Positions 1 through 10,147 of a stretch of 64,000 nucleotides of DNA are shown here, one piece after another. Position numbers and translations under genes: made by a program. The stretch comes from JAKEFM01 sp035695825 (GTDB lineage: Bacteria; Planctomycetota; UBA1135; JAKEFM01), in NCBI GenBank assembly GCA_035695825.1, contig DASRRH010000001.1, positions 62,001-126,000 of the forward strand, written 5' to 3'. The notes under the pieces were generated by a model, which was not told where the DNA came from, did no database searches, and worked only from the letters and a program-made list of their open reading frames with translations. Every line of letters starts with the position of its first letter. Position 1 is the first letter of the stretch.

Positions 1-1
1 G

Positions 2-394
2 ATGCACGAGCGGATCGCGGCGTTCTCGGAGGCGCGGGCGAGAGGGGACCTCTCGCCGATCGCGTTCCCGGGGACGGGGGTCGCGCCGCGAGGCGCCGTC
101 GACGGGAGAGGGCTCGACGGAGCCTACGTCCCCTGCCGGGCGGGGGAGCTTTCCCTCGTCGTCGACGAGCGGGGGGAGGTCCGCCCCTGCGAGATCCTCG
201 GAGCCTCCTTCGGCAGCCTCCGCGAGGTCGGGATGGACCTGCGGCGGCTCCTCGAGGGGCCGCGCGCGGAGTCGGTCCGGCGCTGGATCCGGGAGAGCCG
301 CTGCGCCTGCACCTTCGAGTGCGCGGCGGCGACGAACCTCCTCTTCGATCCGAGGGGCGCGTCCCGCGTCCTCGCGCGCGCGCTCCGGTCGTGA
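2..394 (+). CDS. Radical SAM protein, C-terminal SPASM part (5' truncated by window)
   Basis: Only the last 130 residues are visible; the gene continues to the left of the window. The visible part fits the C-terminal SPASM region of a radical SAM enzyme: a Cys in PCRAGELSLVVDERGEVRPC starts the cluster-binding array, followed by a W-rich helix and a second Cys cluster (CACTFECAAATN), which in this family bind auxiliary iron-sulfur clusters. The CX3SAM motif lies outside the window, so the substrate cannot be judged. The stop overlaps the GTG start of the next gene (GTGA), so the two glycosyltransferases downstream are probably in the same operon. Confidence 0.7.
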   Translation: MHERIAAFSEARARGDLSPIAFPGTGVAPRGAVDGRGLDGAYVPCRAGELSLVVDERGEVRPCEILGASFGSLREVGMDLRRLLEGPRAESVRRWIRESRCACTFECAAATNLLFDPRGASRVLARALRS

Positions 395-1413
395 CCGGCC
401 GGGTCGCCGTCCTGATCCCCTGCAGGGACGAGGAGGCGGTCCTCCCGCGCAAGATCCGGAACACCCTCTCCCTCGAGTTCCCCGACGGCGGCCCCCACGC
501 CGTCCTCGTCGTCGACGACCACTCCCGCGACGGGGCGCTCGCGGCGGCGTTCGCCCGGGTGACGGCCCTCGCGCGGAGGCCCGACGTCGAGGTCCGCCTC
601 CTCCGGAGCCGCCGGCCTCCCGGGAAGACCGGGGCGCTCGCCGAGGGGCTCGAGGCCGCGAGGGGGTTCGACGCGGTCCTGATCACGGACGCGGACGTCC
701 TCCTCGAGCCCGACGCCCTCCCCCGCCTCCTCGAGCGGCTGGCGGCGCCCGGCGTCGGCCTCGTCACGGGGGAGCAGCGCTTCGCGGAGCGGATCGGGGA
801 GGAGGGCCCCGAGGGGGAGGCGGACACCCTCTACGACCGCCTGACGCGCCGCGTCCGAAGGTGGGAGTCGCGGCGAGGCTCCGTCTTCAGCGTGCACGGG
901 GAGTGCCTCGCCCTCCGGGCGTCGGATGGGCTCGCTCCGGAGCCGGGGATCCCCGCGGACGACCTCGACCTCGCCCTCGCCGCGCGCCGGAAGGGGCTCG
1001 GCGTCGTCTACGCGGAGGGCGCGCGCTTCCACGAGGTTCGACCGTCGGGGTGGAGGGCGCGGGGGGCGCAGCGGCTGCGCCGCGCGCGCTCGTTCGTCGA
1101 CTTCGTCCTGCGGCGATGGAGCGCGCTCCGCGACCGGCGCCTCCCAGCCGGAGACCGCCTCGCGCTCCTCCTCTACTTCCTCGCGCCCTTCGCGGCGTCC
1201 GCCCTCTTCCTCGGAGGAGCCGCCGCCTGGGCCCTCGTCCTGGCCTCGGGGCCGGGCCCCCTCGGGTGGTTCCTCCTCGGTCTCTCCGCGGGCGCTCTCC
1301 TCGCCTTCCGGTCCGGACGCGATCTCTCGCTGCGTCTGCTCGCCATCGCCCGCGCGCTCCTCGAGCGCGCGCTCGGCCTGCGGGCGGGAGACCGGTGGGT
1401 GCCCGCTCATTGA
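391..1413 (+). CDS. Family 2 glycosyltransferase, membrane-anchored
   Basis: A 340-residue GT-A fold glycosyltransferase. The N-terminus (VAVLIPCRDEEAVLPRKI) and VLVVDDHSRDG match the nucleotide-sugar-binding start of GT2 enzymes; ITDADVLLEP is the DxD metal site; ADDLDLALAARRKG is the acceptor-side ED-like motif. Two or three hydrophobic segments follow near the C-terminus (about residues 255-320), suggesting membrane attachment. GTG at 391 is chosen because it overlaps the upstream stop in a GTGA junction and places the GT2 motif right at the N-terminus; a longer ATG at 319 would overlap the previous gene. Donor and acceptor are unknown. Confidence 0.85.
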   Translation: MTGRVAVLIPCRDEEAVLPRKIRNTLSLEFPDGGPHAVLVVDDHSRDGALAAAFARVTALARRPDVEVRLLRSRRPPGKTGALAEGLEAARGFDAVLITDADVLLEPDALPRLLERLAAPGVGLVTGEQRFAERIGEEGPEGEADTLYDRLTRRVRRWESRRGSVFSVHGECLALRASDGLAPEPGIPADDLDLALAARRKGLGVVYAEGARFHEVRPSGWRARGAQRLRRARSFVDFVLRRWSALRDRRLPAGDRLALLLYFLAPFAASALFLGGAAAWALVLASGPGPLGWFLLGLSAGALLAFRSGRDLSLRLLAIARALLERALGLRAGDRWVPAH

Positions 1414-3347
1414 CCCTCCTCCGACCCTTCTTCGCGAAGGGGGACCTCCTCGTCTTCGCCCTCGCGCTCGCGGTCCGGCTCCTCCACGTCCACTTCGTCG
1501 AGACGGCCGACCCCTGGGCGCACGCCCCGATCATCGACGAGGCGTCCTACGATCGGGCGGCCCAGCGGATCGCGGCGGGGGAGTGGCTCGGGACCGAGGT
1601 CTTCTTCCAGGACCCGCTCTACCCCTACGCCCTCGGGGGGATCTACGCCCTCCTCGGCCGGAGCCTCCTCGCCGTCCGGATCCTCCAGGCCCTCCTCGAC
1701 GCCGCCTCCGCCGCGACGATCGGCGCCCTCGCACGGAGGCTCGGGGGGCGCGCGGCCGGGTGGCTCGCGGGAGCCCTCGCCGCGCTCTACGCGCCCTTTC
1801 TCTACTTCGTCGGCCAGCTCGACAAGGCGACCTTCGTCGTCGCCGCGACGACCGCCTTCCTCTCGACGTGGACCCTCGCGCGCGAGGGGGAGAGCCGCTG
1901 GCGCTGGTTCGGCGCGGGCCTCGCGCTCGGCTGCGCCTGCCTGCTCCGCGGGAACTTCCTCGGCTTCGTCCCGCTCGTGCCGCTGCTCCTCGGCCTCGAG
2001 CGCCGCCGGGCGGCGATCCGCCCGATCCTCGCCTTCGCCGGAGGTCTCCTCGCCGTCCTCGCCCCCGTCGCGACGAGGAACTCCCTCGTCGGCGGCGAGT
2101 TCGTCCTGACGACCGCGCAGGGGGGGACGAACTTCTACATCGGGAACTGCGCCCGCAACCCAAACGGCGTCTCGATCTCCCTCCCGTTCGTCCGGACGAT
2201 CCCCGAGCACGAGGCGGACGACTGGAGGCGCGAGGCGGAACGGCGGGTCGGAGGGAGCCTCGCGCGGGGGGAAGTCTCCCGCTTCTGGACGAGGGAGGCG
2301 CTGCGCGAGATGGGGGAGGACCCGGCGGGGGCGCTGCGGCGGTTCGGCCGGAAGGGGGCGATCGCCCTCAACGACTACGAGGTCCCCGACAACCACTCCT
2401 TCGAGTACGCGCGGGAGTTCTCGCCGACGCTCCGGATCCCCGTGCGCTTCGCCCTCGTCCTCGCCCTCGGGGGGGCGGCGCTCCTCGCGCACTCCCGCGC
2501 GAGCGCCTTCCGGCCGCTCCAGGTCTTATTCTTCGGCTACCTCGGCACGCTCGTCGCGACCGTCACGGCCGACCGGATCCGGATCCCTCTCGCCGTTCCG
2601 CTCCTCGTCGCGGCGGGGACCTCCCTCCCCTGGTTCGCCGCCGCCCGCGGCGGGAGGCGCGCCCTCGGCCTCCTCGCGGCGGCCGCACTCTTTCTTCAGG
2701 CTCGACTCCCCGCTTTCCCCCCCGAGCAGGTCGAGAACAAGCGGTTCCAGGCGAGGCTCTCCCACGCCCTCCTCCTCGCGAGGGAGGGGAGGATGGAGGA
2801 GGCGGAGCGGCTCGCCCGCTCGATCCTCGAGCGCTACCGCGACGATCCGAACGTCACCCTCTTCCTCGCCGAGATCGAGCGCCACCGCGGGATGGCCGCC
2901 CGGGACGCGGCCGAGGAGGCGCGGCGGTACGCGGAGGCGGAGCAGCTCGTCCGGGAGAAGGTGCTCCCGCGCGCCGGGGCGGCCGGGGACCGGGCGCTCC
3001 GGCACAAGGCGGACCTCGCCCTCGGCTGGCTCTCCCTGTTGCAGGGGAAGAACGAGGAGGCGGTCGGGCATTTCACGGACGCGCTCGACTTCGATCCCGA
3101 GGATGTCGACGCGGCGAACCTCCTCGCGAACGCCCTCGGCAATCTCGGCCGCTTTGGGGAGGCCGAGAGCGTGCTCGGCCGCGCGATCCGGTCGGAGCCC
3201 TCCCGCTGGCTCACTTGGGACACGCTCGGCCTCGTGCGCCTGCGGCGCGGCGACCGGCCGGGGGCGGCCGCCGCGGCGCGCCGCGTCGTCGAGTTGGGGG
3301 GGAAGCCTTCCGCCACGCTGCGGCCGCTCCTCGCGCCGGGCAACTGA
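1395..3347 (+). CDS. GT-C type membrane glycosyltransferase with C-terminal TPR repeats
   Basis: About 650 residues. The N-terminal half has many hydrophobic segments and a lumenal loop motif (PIIDEASYDRAAQRIAAGEW, then QDPLYPYALG) typical of the PMT/ArnT-like GT-C superfamily, which use polyprenyl-phosphate sugars on the outer face of the membrane. After the last transmembrane region (around residue 440) come TPR-like helices (LLAREGRMEEAERLARSILE; LANALGNLGRFGEAESVLGR). The start is uncertain: GTG at 1395 has GGGAG four bases upstream, while TTG at 1410 overlaps the preceding stop. It most likely acts with the adjacent GT2 enzyme on an envelope glycan; the acceptor is unknown. Confidence 0.8.
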   Translation: MGARSLTLLRPFFAKGDLLVFALALAVRLLHVHFVETADPWAHAPIIDEASYDRAAQRIAAGEWLGTEVFFQDPLYPYALGGIYALLGRSLLAVRILQALLDAASAATIGALARRLGGRAAGWLAGALAALYAPFLYFVGQLDKATFVVAATTAFLSTWTLAREGESRWRWFGAGLALGCACLLRGNFLGFVPLVPLLLGLERRRAAIRPILAFAGGLLAVLAPVATRNSLVGGEFVLTTAQGGTNFYIGNCARNPNGVSISLPFVRTIPEHEADDWRREAERRVGGSLARGEVSRFWTREALREMGEDPAGALRRFGRKGAIALNDYEVPDNHSFEYAREFSPTLRIPVRFALVLALGGAALLAHSRASAFRPLQVLFFGYLGTLVATVTADRIRIPLAVPLLVAAGTSLPWFAAARGGRRALGLLAAAALFLQARLPAFPPEQVENKRFQARLSHALLLAREGRMEEAERLARSILERYRDDPNVTLFLAEIERHRGMAARDAAEEARRYAEAEQLVREKVLPRAGAAGDRALRHKADLALGWLSLLQGKNEEAVGHFTDALDFDPEDVDAANLLANALGNLGRFGEAESVLGRAIRSEPSRWLTWDTLGLVRLRRGDRPGAAAAARRVVELGGKPSATLRPLLAPGN

Positions 3348-3446
3348 GTGGGCGTGCGCAGGAAGAACGGCCCGATTCGGGTCCGCGAGGTTGCCCTTCC
3401 CCCGGCCTTCTGCCACCCTATCGGTGGCGCGCGATCGCGAGCGAGA

Positions 3447-3695
3447 ATGGAACGCGAAGAGGTTCTCAAGCGGATCTCCATCGACCCGAGGGTCTGCGGG
3501 GGAAGACCCGTCGTCCGGGGCACGAGGGTCTGGGTCTCCCTCGTCCTCGACAACCTCGCCGCGGGAATGACCGAGAAGCAACTGCTCCGGGAGTACCCGC
3601 AACTGACCCACGCGGACGTGCTCGCCTGTCTCGCCTACGCGGCCGAGGTGGCCCGCGAGCGCGTCGTCCCGATCCCGACCCGGCGGTCGGGATGA
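3447..3695 (+). CDS. DUF433 antitoxin-like protein
   Basis: An 82-residue protein of the DUF433 family: ISIDPRVCGGRPVVRGTRVW is the diagnostic N-terminal block, followed by the helix-turn-helix-like part LAAGMTEKQLLREYPQLTHADV. DUF433 proteins commonly sit next to PIN-like DUF5615 genes and are proposed to be their antitoxins and DNA-binding repressors. The ATG at 3447 places the family block at the N-terminus; an upstream in-frame ATG at 3348 would add 33 unrelated residues and touch the previous stop. Its stop overlaps the next start (ATGA), the usual toxin-antitoxin arrangement. The partner looks broken (next entry). Confidence 0.8.
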   Translation: MEREEVLKRISIDPRVCGGRPVVRGTRVWVSLVLDNLAAGMTEKQLLREYPQLTHADVLACLAYAAEVARERVVPIPTRRSG

Positions 3696-3880
3696 GGATC
3701 AAGCTCGACGAGAACCTGGGAGCCGGGCTCGCGCGGATCGCGCGGGAGGCGGGACTCCGATCCGCGCTCGCCGAAGCGGCGAAAGAGAGCTTGAGAGGGC
3801 GCCTCTGGATCGTCGAGACCGGGCGGATCCGCAAGCACGGGACCCCGAACTCGCGCGAGTCGGGAGCGGGATCGGCGTAG
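3692..3880 (+). pseudogene. DUF5615 PIN-like toxin, internally deleted
   Basis: A 62-residue ORF starting MRIKLDENLGAGLARIAREA, the hallmark start of DUF5615 PIN-like proteins, and ending with GRLWIVETGRIRKHG, which resembles the normal C-terminal strand of the same family (RLWIVEPGRIRVR type). A full-length member is about 110-120 residues. Here the joint falls near residue 23, so roughly the central half, including the later acidic residues and the vTxD segment that complete the PIN-like active site, is missing in frame. It is translationally coupled to the DUF433 gene (ATGA). Most likely an inactivated toxin retained beside an intact antitoxin; a genuine mini-protein cannot be excluded. 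Confidence 0.6.
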
Positions 3881-3893
3881 CGGCCCGCTTCGC

Positions 3894-5360
3894 CTACTCC
3901 GTCCAGACGTACCGGCCGCCGGTCGCCTGGGCGATTTTCTCGAGCTGTTCTCGGTACCACTCGCTTTCGCTGTAGGCGACCGTGTGGACGACGACCTTGT
4001 GGAATCGGTTGAGGTCCTTCAGGTGCAACGTCACCCGGTTCCAGTGGACGTAGAGCCCGACTTCGGGCTCGCCGGAGGAGAGGAGGTAGAGCGTATCGAG
4101 GGTCGGGTCGTCGACGACCGTGCGCAGCGCATCCCAGATGTTCTTCTGCCCGCCGATCGGCGCGCGCTCGACGAAGGAGAGGGCCGCTTTCTGCGCGCGC
4201 TCGTCGAGGGGTCCGGCCTTCTTCCAGAGCGAGTCGACGTCGCCCGCGTAGGTGAAGACGTTGAAGATGAGCTCCCCGCGCAGGCGGGGGAGGACGCTGC
4301 CGAGCTCGGCGAGGGCGGCCTCCTTCTTCTCCCGGCCGTCCCGCAACCTCGCGCGCATCATGGCCGATCGGTCGATCAGGAACGCGACGTGGTCGCTCGT
4401 CACCTGGAGGCCGTGGTAGGTCGCACGCGTCCCGCTCGGCTGGGAGGCAGGAGCCTCCCCCTTCCCCTCCGGGAACGCGAAGCTCTCGCGGCTCTTCCCC
4501 CACCAATCCTCCCACTCCTTGCGGGAGGACCACTTCATCCCCGTCGTCTCCCGGAGCGCCGCGACCGCCTTTTCCCGCACGACGGGGCGCCCGTCCCCGC
4601 TCGCGCGGACGAGCGCGTCGACCGAGGTCTTCGTCGGGATCGATGCAAGGTTCTCGACCGCCTGCAAGCGCGGGCGCCAGTCGGGATCCTCGAGCGCGGC
4701 GCTCGAGCGCTCCTCGGCGGCGTCGGCGAAGAGACCGGGGAGCGCGCCGAGGAGCGCGCATCGGACGCCCGCGTCGGCGTCGCTCAGCGCGCCGAGGAAG
4801 ATCCCGCGCATCCCCTCCGGGTCGATCCGCGCGAGGGCCTCGACGCCGTTCGCGCGGAGGTAGAGGTCGCGGTCTCCGGCGACCTTGAGGAGCGCCTTGA
4901 GGGCGGGCTTGTAGCGGACGCGGCCGAGCGCGCGGGCCGCGGCCCGGCGGACCCCGACCTCCCGGTCGGCGAGGGCCTGCTCGAGGGGGCCGCCGGACTC
5001 GGCATCGCCGAAGTGACCGAGGGCCTCCGCGCACCACTCGCGGACCTCGGGCTGGCGGGCGTTCGAGCGCAGTTCGACCTCGATCCGCTGGCGCGCGTAG
5101 CGGTCGGTGAAGTCGGGAAGGGCTTCCCAGGCGATGTCGCGGTAGTGAGGCTGGGACCCCTGGAGCACCTCGACGAGGAGGTCCATCGAGCGGACGCTGT
5201 TGAGGCGGAGACAGAGCCGCGCCCCCTCGCGGACCGTGCCCTCCTGGGGGCCGCGGAGGAGCCTCGCGGCCTCCCGGTACTCCTCCTCCTTTCCCTTGGA
5301 CTGAGGGGCCGCGAGCGGGAAGAGGAGGGAGGCGAGGGCCGCGCGCGCGAGCGGGATCAA
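3894..5360 (-). CDS. Secreted HEAT-repeat and von Willebrand factor A protein
   Basis: 488 residues starting at a TTG with a short signal-peptide-like N-terminus (ARAALASLLFPLAAPQS). Residues about 45-270 are HEAT-like repeats (WCAEALGHFGDAESGGPLEQAL; AAARALGRVRYKPALKALLK). Residues about 310-480 look like a VWA domain: HVAFLIDRSAMM occupies the place of the DxSxS metal site but reads D-R-S-A-M, followed later by LDTLYLLSSGEPEVG and a last strand VVVHTVAYSESEWYREQLEKIAQATGG. Such HEAT/VWA proteins are frequent in Planctomycetota; function unknown, probably ligand or protein binding outside the cytoplasm. It lies 12 bases downstream of the parvulin gene and is probably co-transcribed with it. 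Confidence 0.75.
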   Translation of the reverse strand: MIPLARAALASLLFPLAAPQSKGKEEEYREAARLLRGPQEGTVREGARLCLRLNSVRSMDLLVEVLQGSQPHYRDIAWEALPDFTDRYARQRIEVELRSNARQPEVREWCAEALGHFGDAESGGPLEQALADREVGVRRAAARALGRVRYKPALKALLKVAGDRDLYLRANGVEALARIDPEGMRGIFLGALSDADAGVRCALLGALPGLFADAAEERSSAALEDPDWRPRLQAVENLASIPTKTSVDALVRASGDGRPVVREKAVAALRETTGMKWSSRKEWEDWWGKSRESFAFPEGKGEAPASQPSGTRATYHGLQVTSDHVAFLIDRSAMMRARLRDGREKKEAALAELGSVLPRLRGELIFNVFTYAGDVDSLWKKAGPLDERAQKAALSFVERAPIGGQKNIWDALRTVVDDPTLDTLYLLSSGEPEVGLYVHWNRVTLHLKDLNRFHKVVVHTVAYSESEWYREQLEKIAQATGGRYVWTE

Positions 5361-5372
5361 GGCCGCTCTTCT

Positions 5373-6344
5373 CTAACGCACGACCTTCGCGTTCGAAAGG
5401 AGCTCCGAGAGGAACGCCGCCACCTCGGTCGCGTACGGCCGGCGCGTCTCGAGCTCGCGGCGGACCTCCGCCGCCACCGACTCGAGCGGCGTCAGCGTCT
5501 CCTCGGTCACCTCGACCAGGTGCCAGCCGCGGTTGCTCCGGATCGGGTCGGAGAGGACCCCCTTCTTCAACTTCCAGGCCCCCGCGTCGAACTGGGGGCC
5601 GAACAGATGCGGGGTGTAGCGGCCGACGAGCCCTCCCTTCTCCTTCGTCGAATCGTCGTCGGAGAAGGCGCGGGCGGCCTGCGCGAAGTTCATCCCACCC
5701 GCGATCTGGGCGCGGACGGCCTCCGCGCGCTTGCGGACCTCCTCGTCGATCTCGTGGCGGCGCCGCTCCGTCTCCGCGGCGGGAACGGGAGGGCCGGAGG
5801 GGTAGCGCGTCTCGAAGAGGACGTGCCGGAGGGAGAACGTTCGCCCTCCCTTCCCGTACCGCTCCTCCCAGCGGGTGCGCACGTCCTCGTCCGTCACGCG
5901 ACGGCGCTTGGCGAGCAGCCTCTCGACGAGCATCGCCGTCTCGACCTCCTCCCGGCGCTGGCGGAGGAAGGTCTCCATCGTGCGCCCGAGGGCGACGACC
6001 TCCTCCCGGATCCACTTCTCCCGGTCCCCGAGGAAGGCGTTCTTCACGCGCTCCGCGACGTCCTCCTCGATCCGCCGGTCGACCTCCTCGGGGCCGAGCG
6101 CGATCCCCTCCCGCCGCGCGAGCGCTCGCACGAGGCGCGCGGCCACGAACTCCCCGACGTAGAGGTCGCCGCGGAACCGGGCGATCCAGCGCCCGAACTC
6201 CTCCTCCGACACGGCCTCGCCGTCGACCTCGAGCGCGGCTCCGGGCGGGAGCGTCCCGGCCCCCACGCGCGGGGCGGGGGAGGAGGCGGGGCGGCTCTCC
6301 TGGGCCGAGAGGATCGCGAGGAGGAGGGCGGGGAGGGCCTTCAT
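5373..6344 (-). CDS. Parvulin-type peptidyl-prolyl isomerase (SurA/PrsA-like)
   Basis: A 323-residue exported foldase. The N-terminus (MKALPALLLAILSAQES) looks like a signal peptide. An N-terminal helical SurA_N-like chaperone region (about 35-160) is followed by a PpiC-type rotamase domain (about 165-290): FSLRHVLFET, GMNFAQAARAFSDDDSTKEKGG, FDAGAWKLKKGVLSDPI and GWHLVEV are the canonical strands. It should fold exported proteins in the periplasm or outside the membrane. The gene heads a short leftward unit with the HEAT/VWA gene, possibly its client or partner. Confidence 0.85.
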   Translation of the reverse strand: MKALPALLLAILSAQESRPASSPAPRVGAGTLPPGAALEVDGEAVSEEEFGRWIARFRGDLYVGEFVAARLVRALARREGIALGPEEVDRRIEEDVAERVKNAFLGDREKWIREEVVALGRTMETFLRQRREEVETAMLVERLLAKRRRVTDEDVRTRWEERYGKGGRTFSLRHVLFETRYPSGPPVPAAETERRRHEIDEEVRKRAEAVRAQIAGGMNFAQAARAFSDDDSTKEKGGLVGRYTPHLFGPQFDAGAWKLKKGVLSDPIRSNRGWHLVEVTEETLTPLESVAAEVRRELETRRPYATEVAAFLSELLSNAKVVR

Positions 6345-6408
6345 GCGACCGGGAGGGGGGAAGGAGAACGATAGCGGCGCGCGGTTCCCCGCCCCTCCCC
6401 GCGGCGCG

Positions 6409-8253
<1,845 letters not shown>

Positions 8254-8388
8254 GGGACGTCGGTCGAATTCGAGGGGGAAGGACTATAGCGCCGGCCGGC
8301 CCGGTCGGCCCCCGCGAGAATCGCGGACCCCTCCGGGCGCCTGGAGGCGGCGATTCCCGCGCCGCGGCCGGAACGCGAGGCGAAGCGC
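8254..8388. other. Intergenic gap between IscA-type gene and typA
   Basis: About 135 bases of GC-rich DNA. It contains several short GC dyads (for example CCGGCCGGCCCGG near 8292) but I see no clear intrinsic terminator, promoter or small gene. Confidence 0.4.
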
Positions 8389-8715
8389 CTACGCCGAGAA
8401 CGACTGCCCGCAGCCGCAGGTGTGCTTCGCGTTCGGATTGACGAACTTGAAGCCCCGGCCCATCAGGCTCTCCTCGAAGTCGAGCCTGGTCCCCGTGAGA
8501 TAGAGGAGCGACTTCGGGTCGCAGAAGACGCGGACCCCCGCCGCTTCCACCACCTGGTCCCCCGGGCGCGCCTGGAGGTCGAAGCCGAGCGTGTAGGAGA
8601 AGCCCGAGCAGCCTCCCCCCTTGACCCCGATGCGCAGCCCGGCGCCCGCGGGGATCTTCTGCTCGTCGGTGATCCGCTTGATCTCAGCAATCGCTCGTTC
8701 GCTGACTTCGATCAT
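8389..8715 (-). CDS. A-type iron-sulfur cluster assembly protein (HesB/IscA/SufA family)
   Basis: 108 residues with the three conserved cluster-binding cysteines: Cys36 in VKGGGCSGFSYTLGFD and the pair in HTCGCGQSFSA at the C-terminus. A-type carriers accept Fe-S clusters from the scaffold and pass them to apo-targets. The gene follows the cysteine desulfurase gene on the same strand (91 bases apart), giving a minimal desulfurase-carrier unit; no scaffold (IscU/SufU) gene lies in this window. ErpA, IscA and SufA cannot be separated from sequence alone. Confidence 0.93.
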   Translation of the reverse strand: MIEVSERAIAEIKRITDEQKIPAGAGLRIGVKGGGCSGFSYTLGFDLQARPGDQVVEAAGVRVFCDPKSLLYLTGTRLDFEESLMGRGFKFVNPNAKHTCGCGQSFSA

Positions 8716-8806
8716 CTAAGCCTTCCTCGCCGGCCCGCCCCTGCGAGGCGGCGGCCCGGCTCACTTGTACCACAAGAGTCCCCTCGTAGCCCCTCTCCCC
8801 CGGGCC

Positions 8807-10051
8807 TCAAGCCCGCGCGCCCGGCTTCCGCATCGGCGCGCCCCCCTTCCCGGCTTGAACGGCGATCTCGTAGAGGGGGGAGAGCGCGCGGAGCCGGCGG
8901 GCCTGCTCGATCGTGCGGCGCGCCGCGTGGTCGATCTCCTCCTCCGTGTTGAACCGCCCGATCCCGTAGCGGATCGACCCCTCGGCGAGCTCGCGCTCGA
9001 CCCCCATCGCGCCGAGCACGTGGCTCGGCTCGCGGCTCGCGGAGGTGCAGGCGGCCCCCGAGGAGACGGCGACCTCCTCCATCGCCGCCATCAGCGCCTC
9101 CGCCTCGAGGAAGGCGAAGGAGACGTTCAGGTTCCCCGGGAGCCGCTCCTCCGGATGGCCGTTCAGGGTGACGAAGTCGAGCCCCTCGAAGAGGAGCCGC
9201 TCGAGCCGGTCGCGGAGCGCCCGCACGCGCGCGGCCTCGGCCGCCATCTCCATGCGGCAGATCTCCGCCGCGCGTCCGAAGCCGACGATCCCCGGGACGT
9301 TGAGCGTGCCCGAGCGGAGCCCCTTCTCGTGGCCTCCGCCGTCGATCAGGGGCTTCAGGCGCACGCCCTTCCTCACGAACAGGGCGCCCACCCCCTTCGG
9401 GCCGTAGATCTTGTGGGCGCTGAACGAGGCGAGGTCGACGCCGAGAGCGCGGAGGTCGAGAGGGACCTTGCCGGCCGCCTGGGTCGCGTCCGTGTGGAAG
9501 AGGACGCCCCGCTCGCGGCAGATCCGCGCGATCTCGGAGGTCGGCTGGAGCGTCCCGACCTCGTTGTTCGCGGCCATGACCGAGACGAGGAGGGTCTCCG
9601 GTCCGATCGCCGCCCGCACGGACTCCGGGTCGACCCGGGCGAAGCGATCGACGGCGAGGAAGGTGACTCGACATCCCTCCCTCTCGAGGCGCCGGCAGGG
9701 ATCGAGGACGGCGTTGTGCTCGGCCAGGTTCGTGACGAGGTGGGGGTTGCGCCCGCGCGCCGCGGCGAGGGACCCCTTGATCGCGAGGTTGTCCGATTCC
9801 GTCGCGCCGCTCGCGAAGACGATCTCGTCGACCTCCGCGCCGACGAGGGAGGCGACCTTTCCGCGCGCCTCCTCGACCGCCGCCGCCGCCTTGTGCCCGA
9901 AGGGGTGGGTCCGGCTCGCCGCGTTGCCGAACTCCTTCGTGAAGAAGGGGAGCATCGCCTCGACCACGCGCGGGTCGACGGGAGTCGTCGCGTGGTGGTC
10001 GAGGTAGATCGGTTTCCGCATGGCGACGCCGGGACGGGAGCAGAATCGCAT
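8807..10051 (-). CDS. Cysteine desulfurase (NifS/IscS family)
   Basis: 414 residues; a PLP enzyme converting cysteine to alanine and enzyme-bound persulfide for Fe-S and thio-modification pathways. Visible motifs: YLDHHATTPVDPRV at the N-terminus, AEHNAV, the PLP lysine in SAHKIYGPKGVG, GGGHEKGLRSGTLN, and the catalytic Cys loop SSGAACTSASREPSHVLGAMG, which is the long-loop IscS/NifS type. Start choice: ATG at 10051 has AAGGGA about ten bases upstream; an internal ATG at 10021 would begin directly at the family consensus (MRKPIYLDHHATTP) but lacks a ribosome binding site. It is followed by the A-type carrier gene. Confidence 0.95.
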   Translation of the reverse strand: MRFCSRPGVAMRKPIYLDHHATTPVDPRVVEAMLPFFTKEFGNAASRTHPFGHKAAAAVEEARGKVASLVGAEVDEIVFASGATESDNLAIKGSLAAARGRNPHLVTNLAEHNAVLDPCRRLEREGCRVTFLAVDRFARVDPESVRAAIGPETLLVSVMAANNEVGTLQPTSEIARICRERGVLFHTDATQAAGKVPLDLRALGVDLASFSAHKIYGPKGVGALFVRKGVRLKPLIDGGGHEKGLRSGTLNVPGIVGFGRAAEICRMEMAAEAARVRALRDRLERLLFEGLDFVTLNGHPEERLPGNLNVSFAFLEAEALMAAMEEVAVSSGAACTSASREPSHVLGAMGVERELAEGSIRYGIGRFNTEEEIDHAARRTIEQARRLRALSPLYEIAVQAGKGGAPMRKPGARA

Positions 10052-10147
10052 CGCGGGTCCGTCCCTTCAACCGAGGCGGCCGAGGGAGGGCTCGCCTCCC
10101 GTTGGCCCCTCCGCGCCCGAGGGCTATAACCGGCCCCCCTCCCCTCC

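Noticed and set aside
124..1410. Long antisense ORF opposite the glycosyltransferase
   Set aside because: It is rich in Arg, Glu and Pro with no domain, and is a by-product of the very high third-position GC on the real strand; the same applies to the long open frames at 926-3880, 3466-6015, 6341-8053, 6343-8289, 17094-19316 and 19645-22482.
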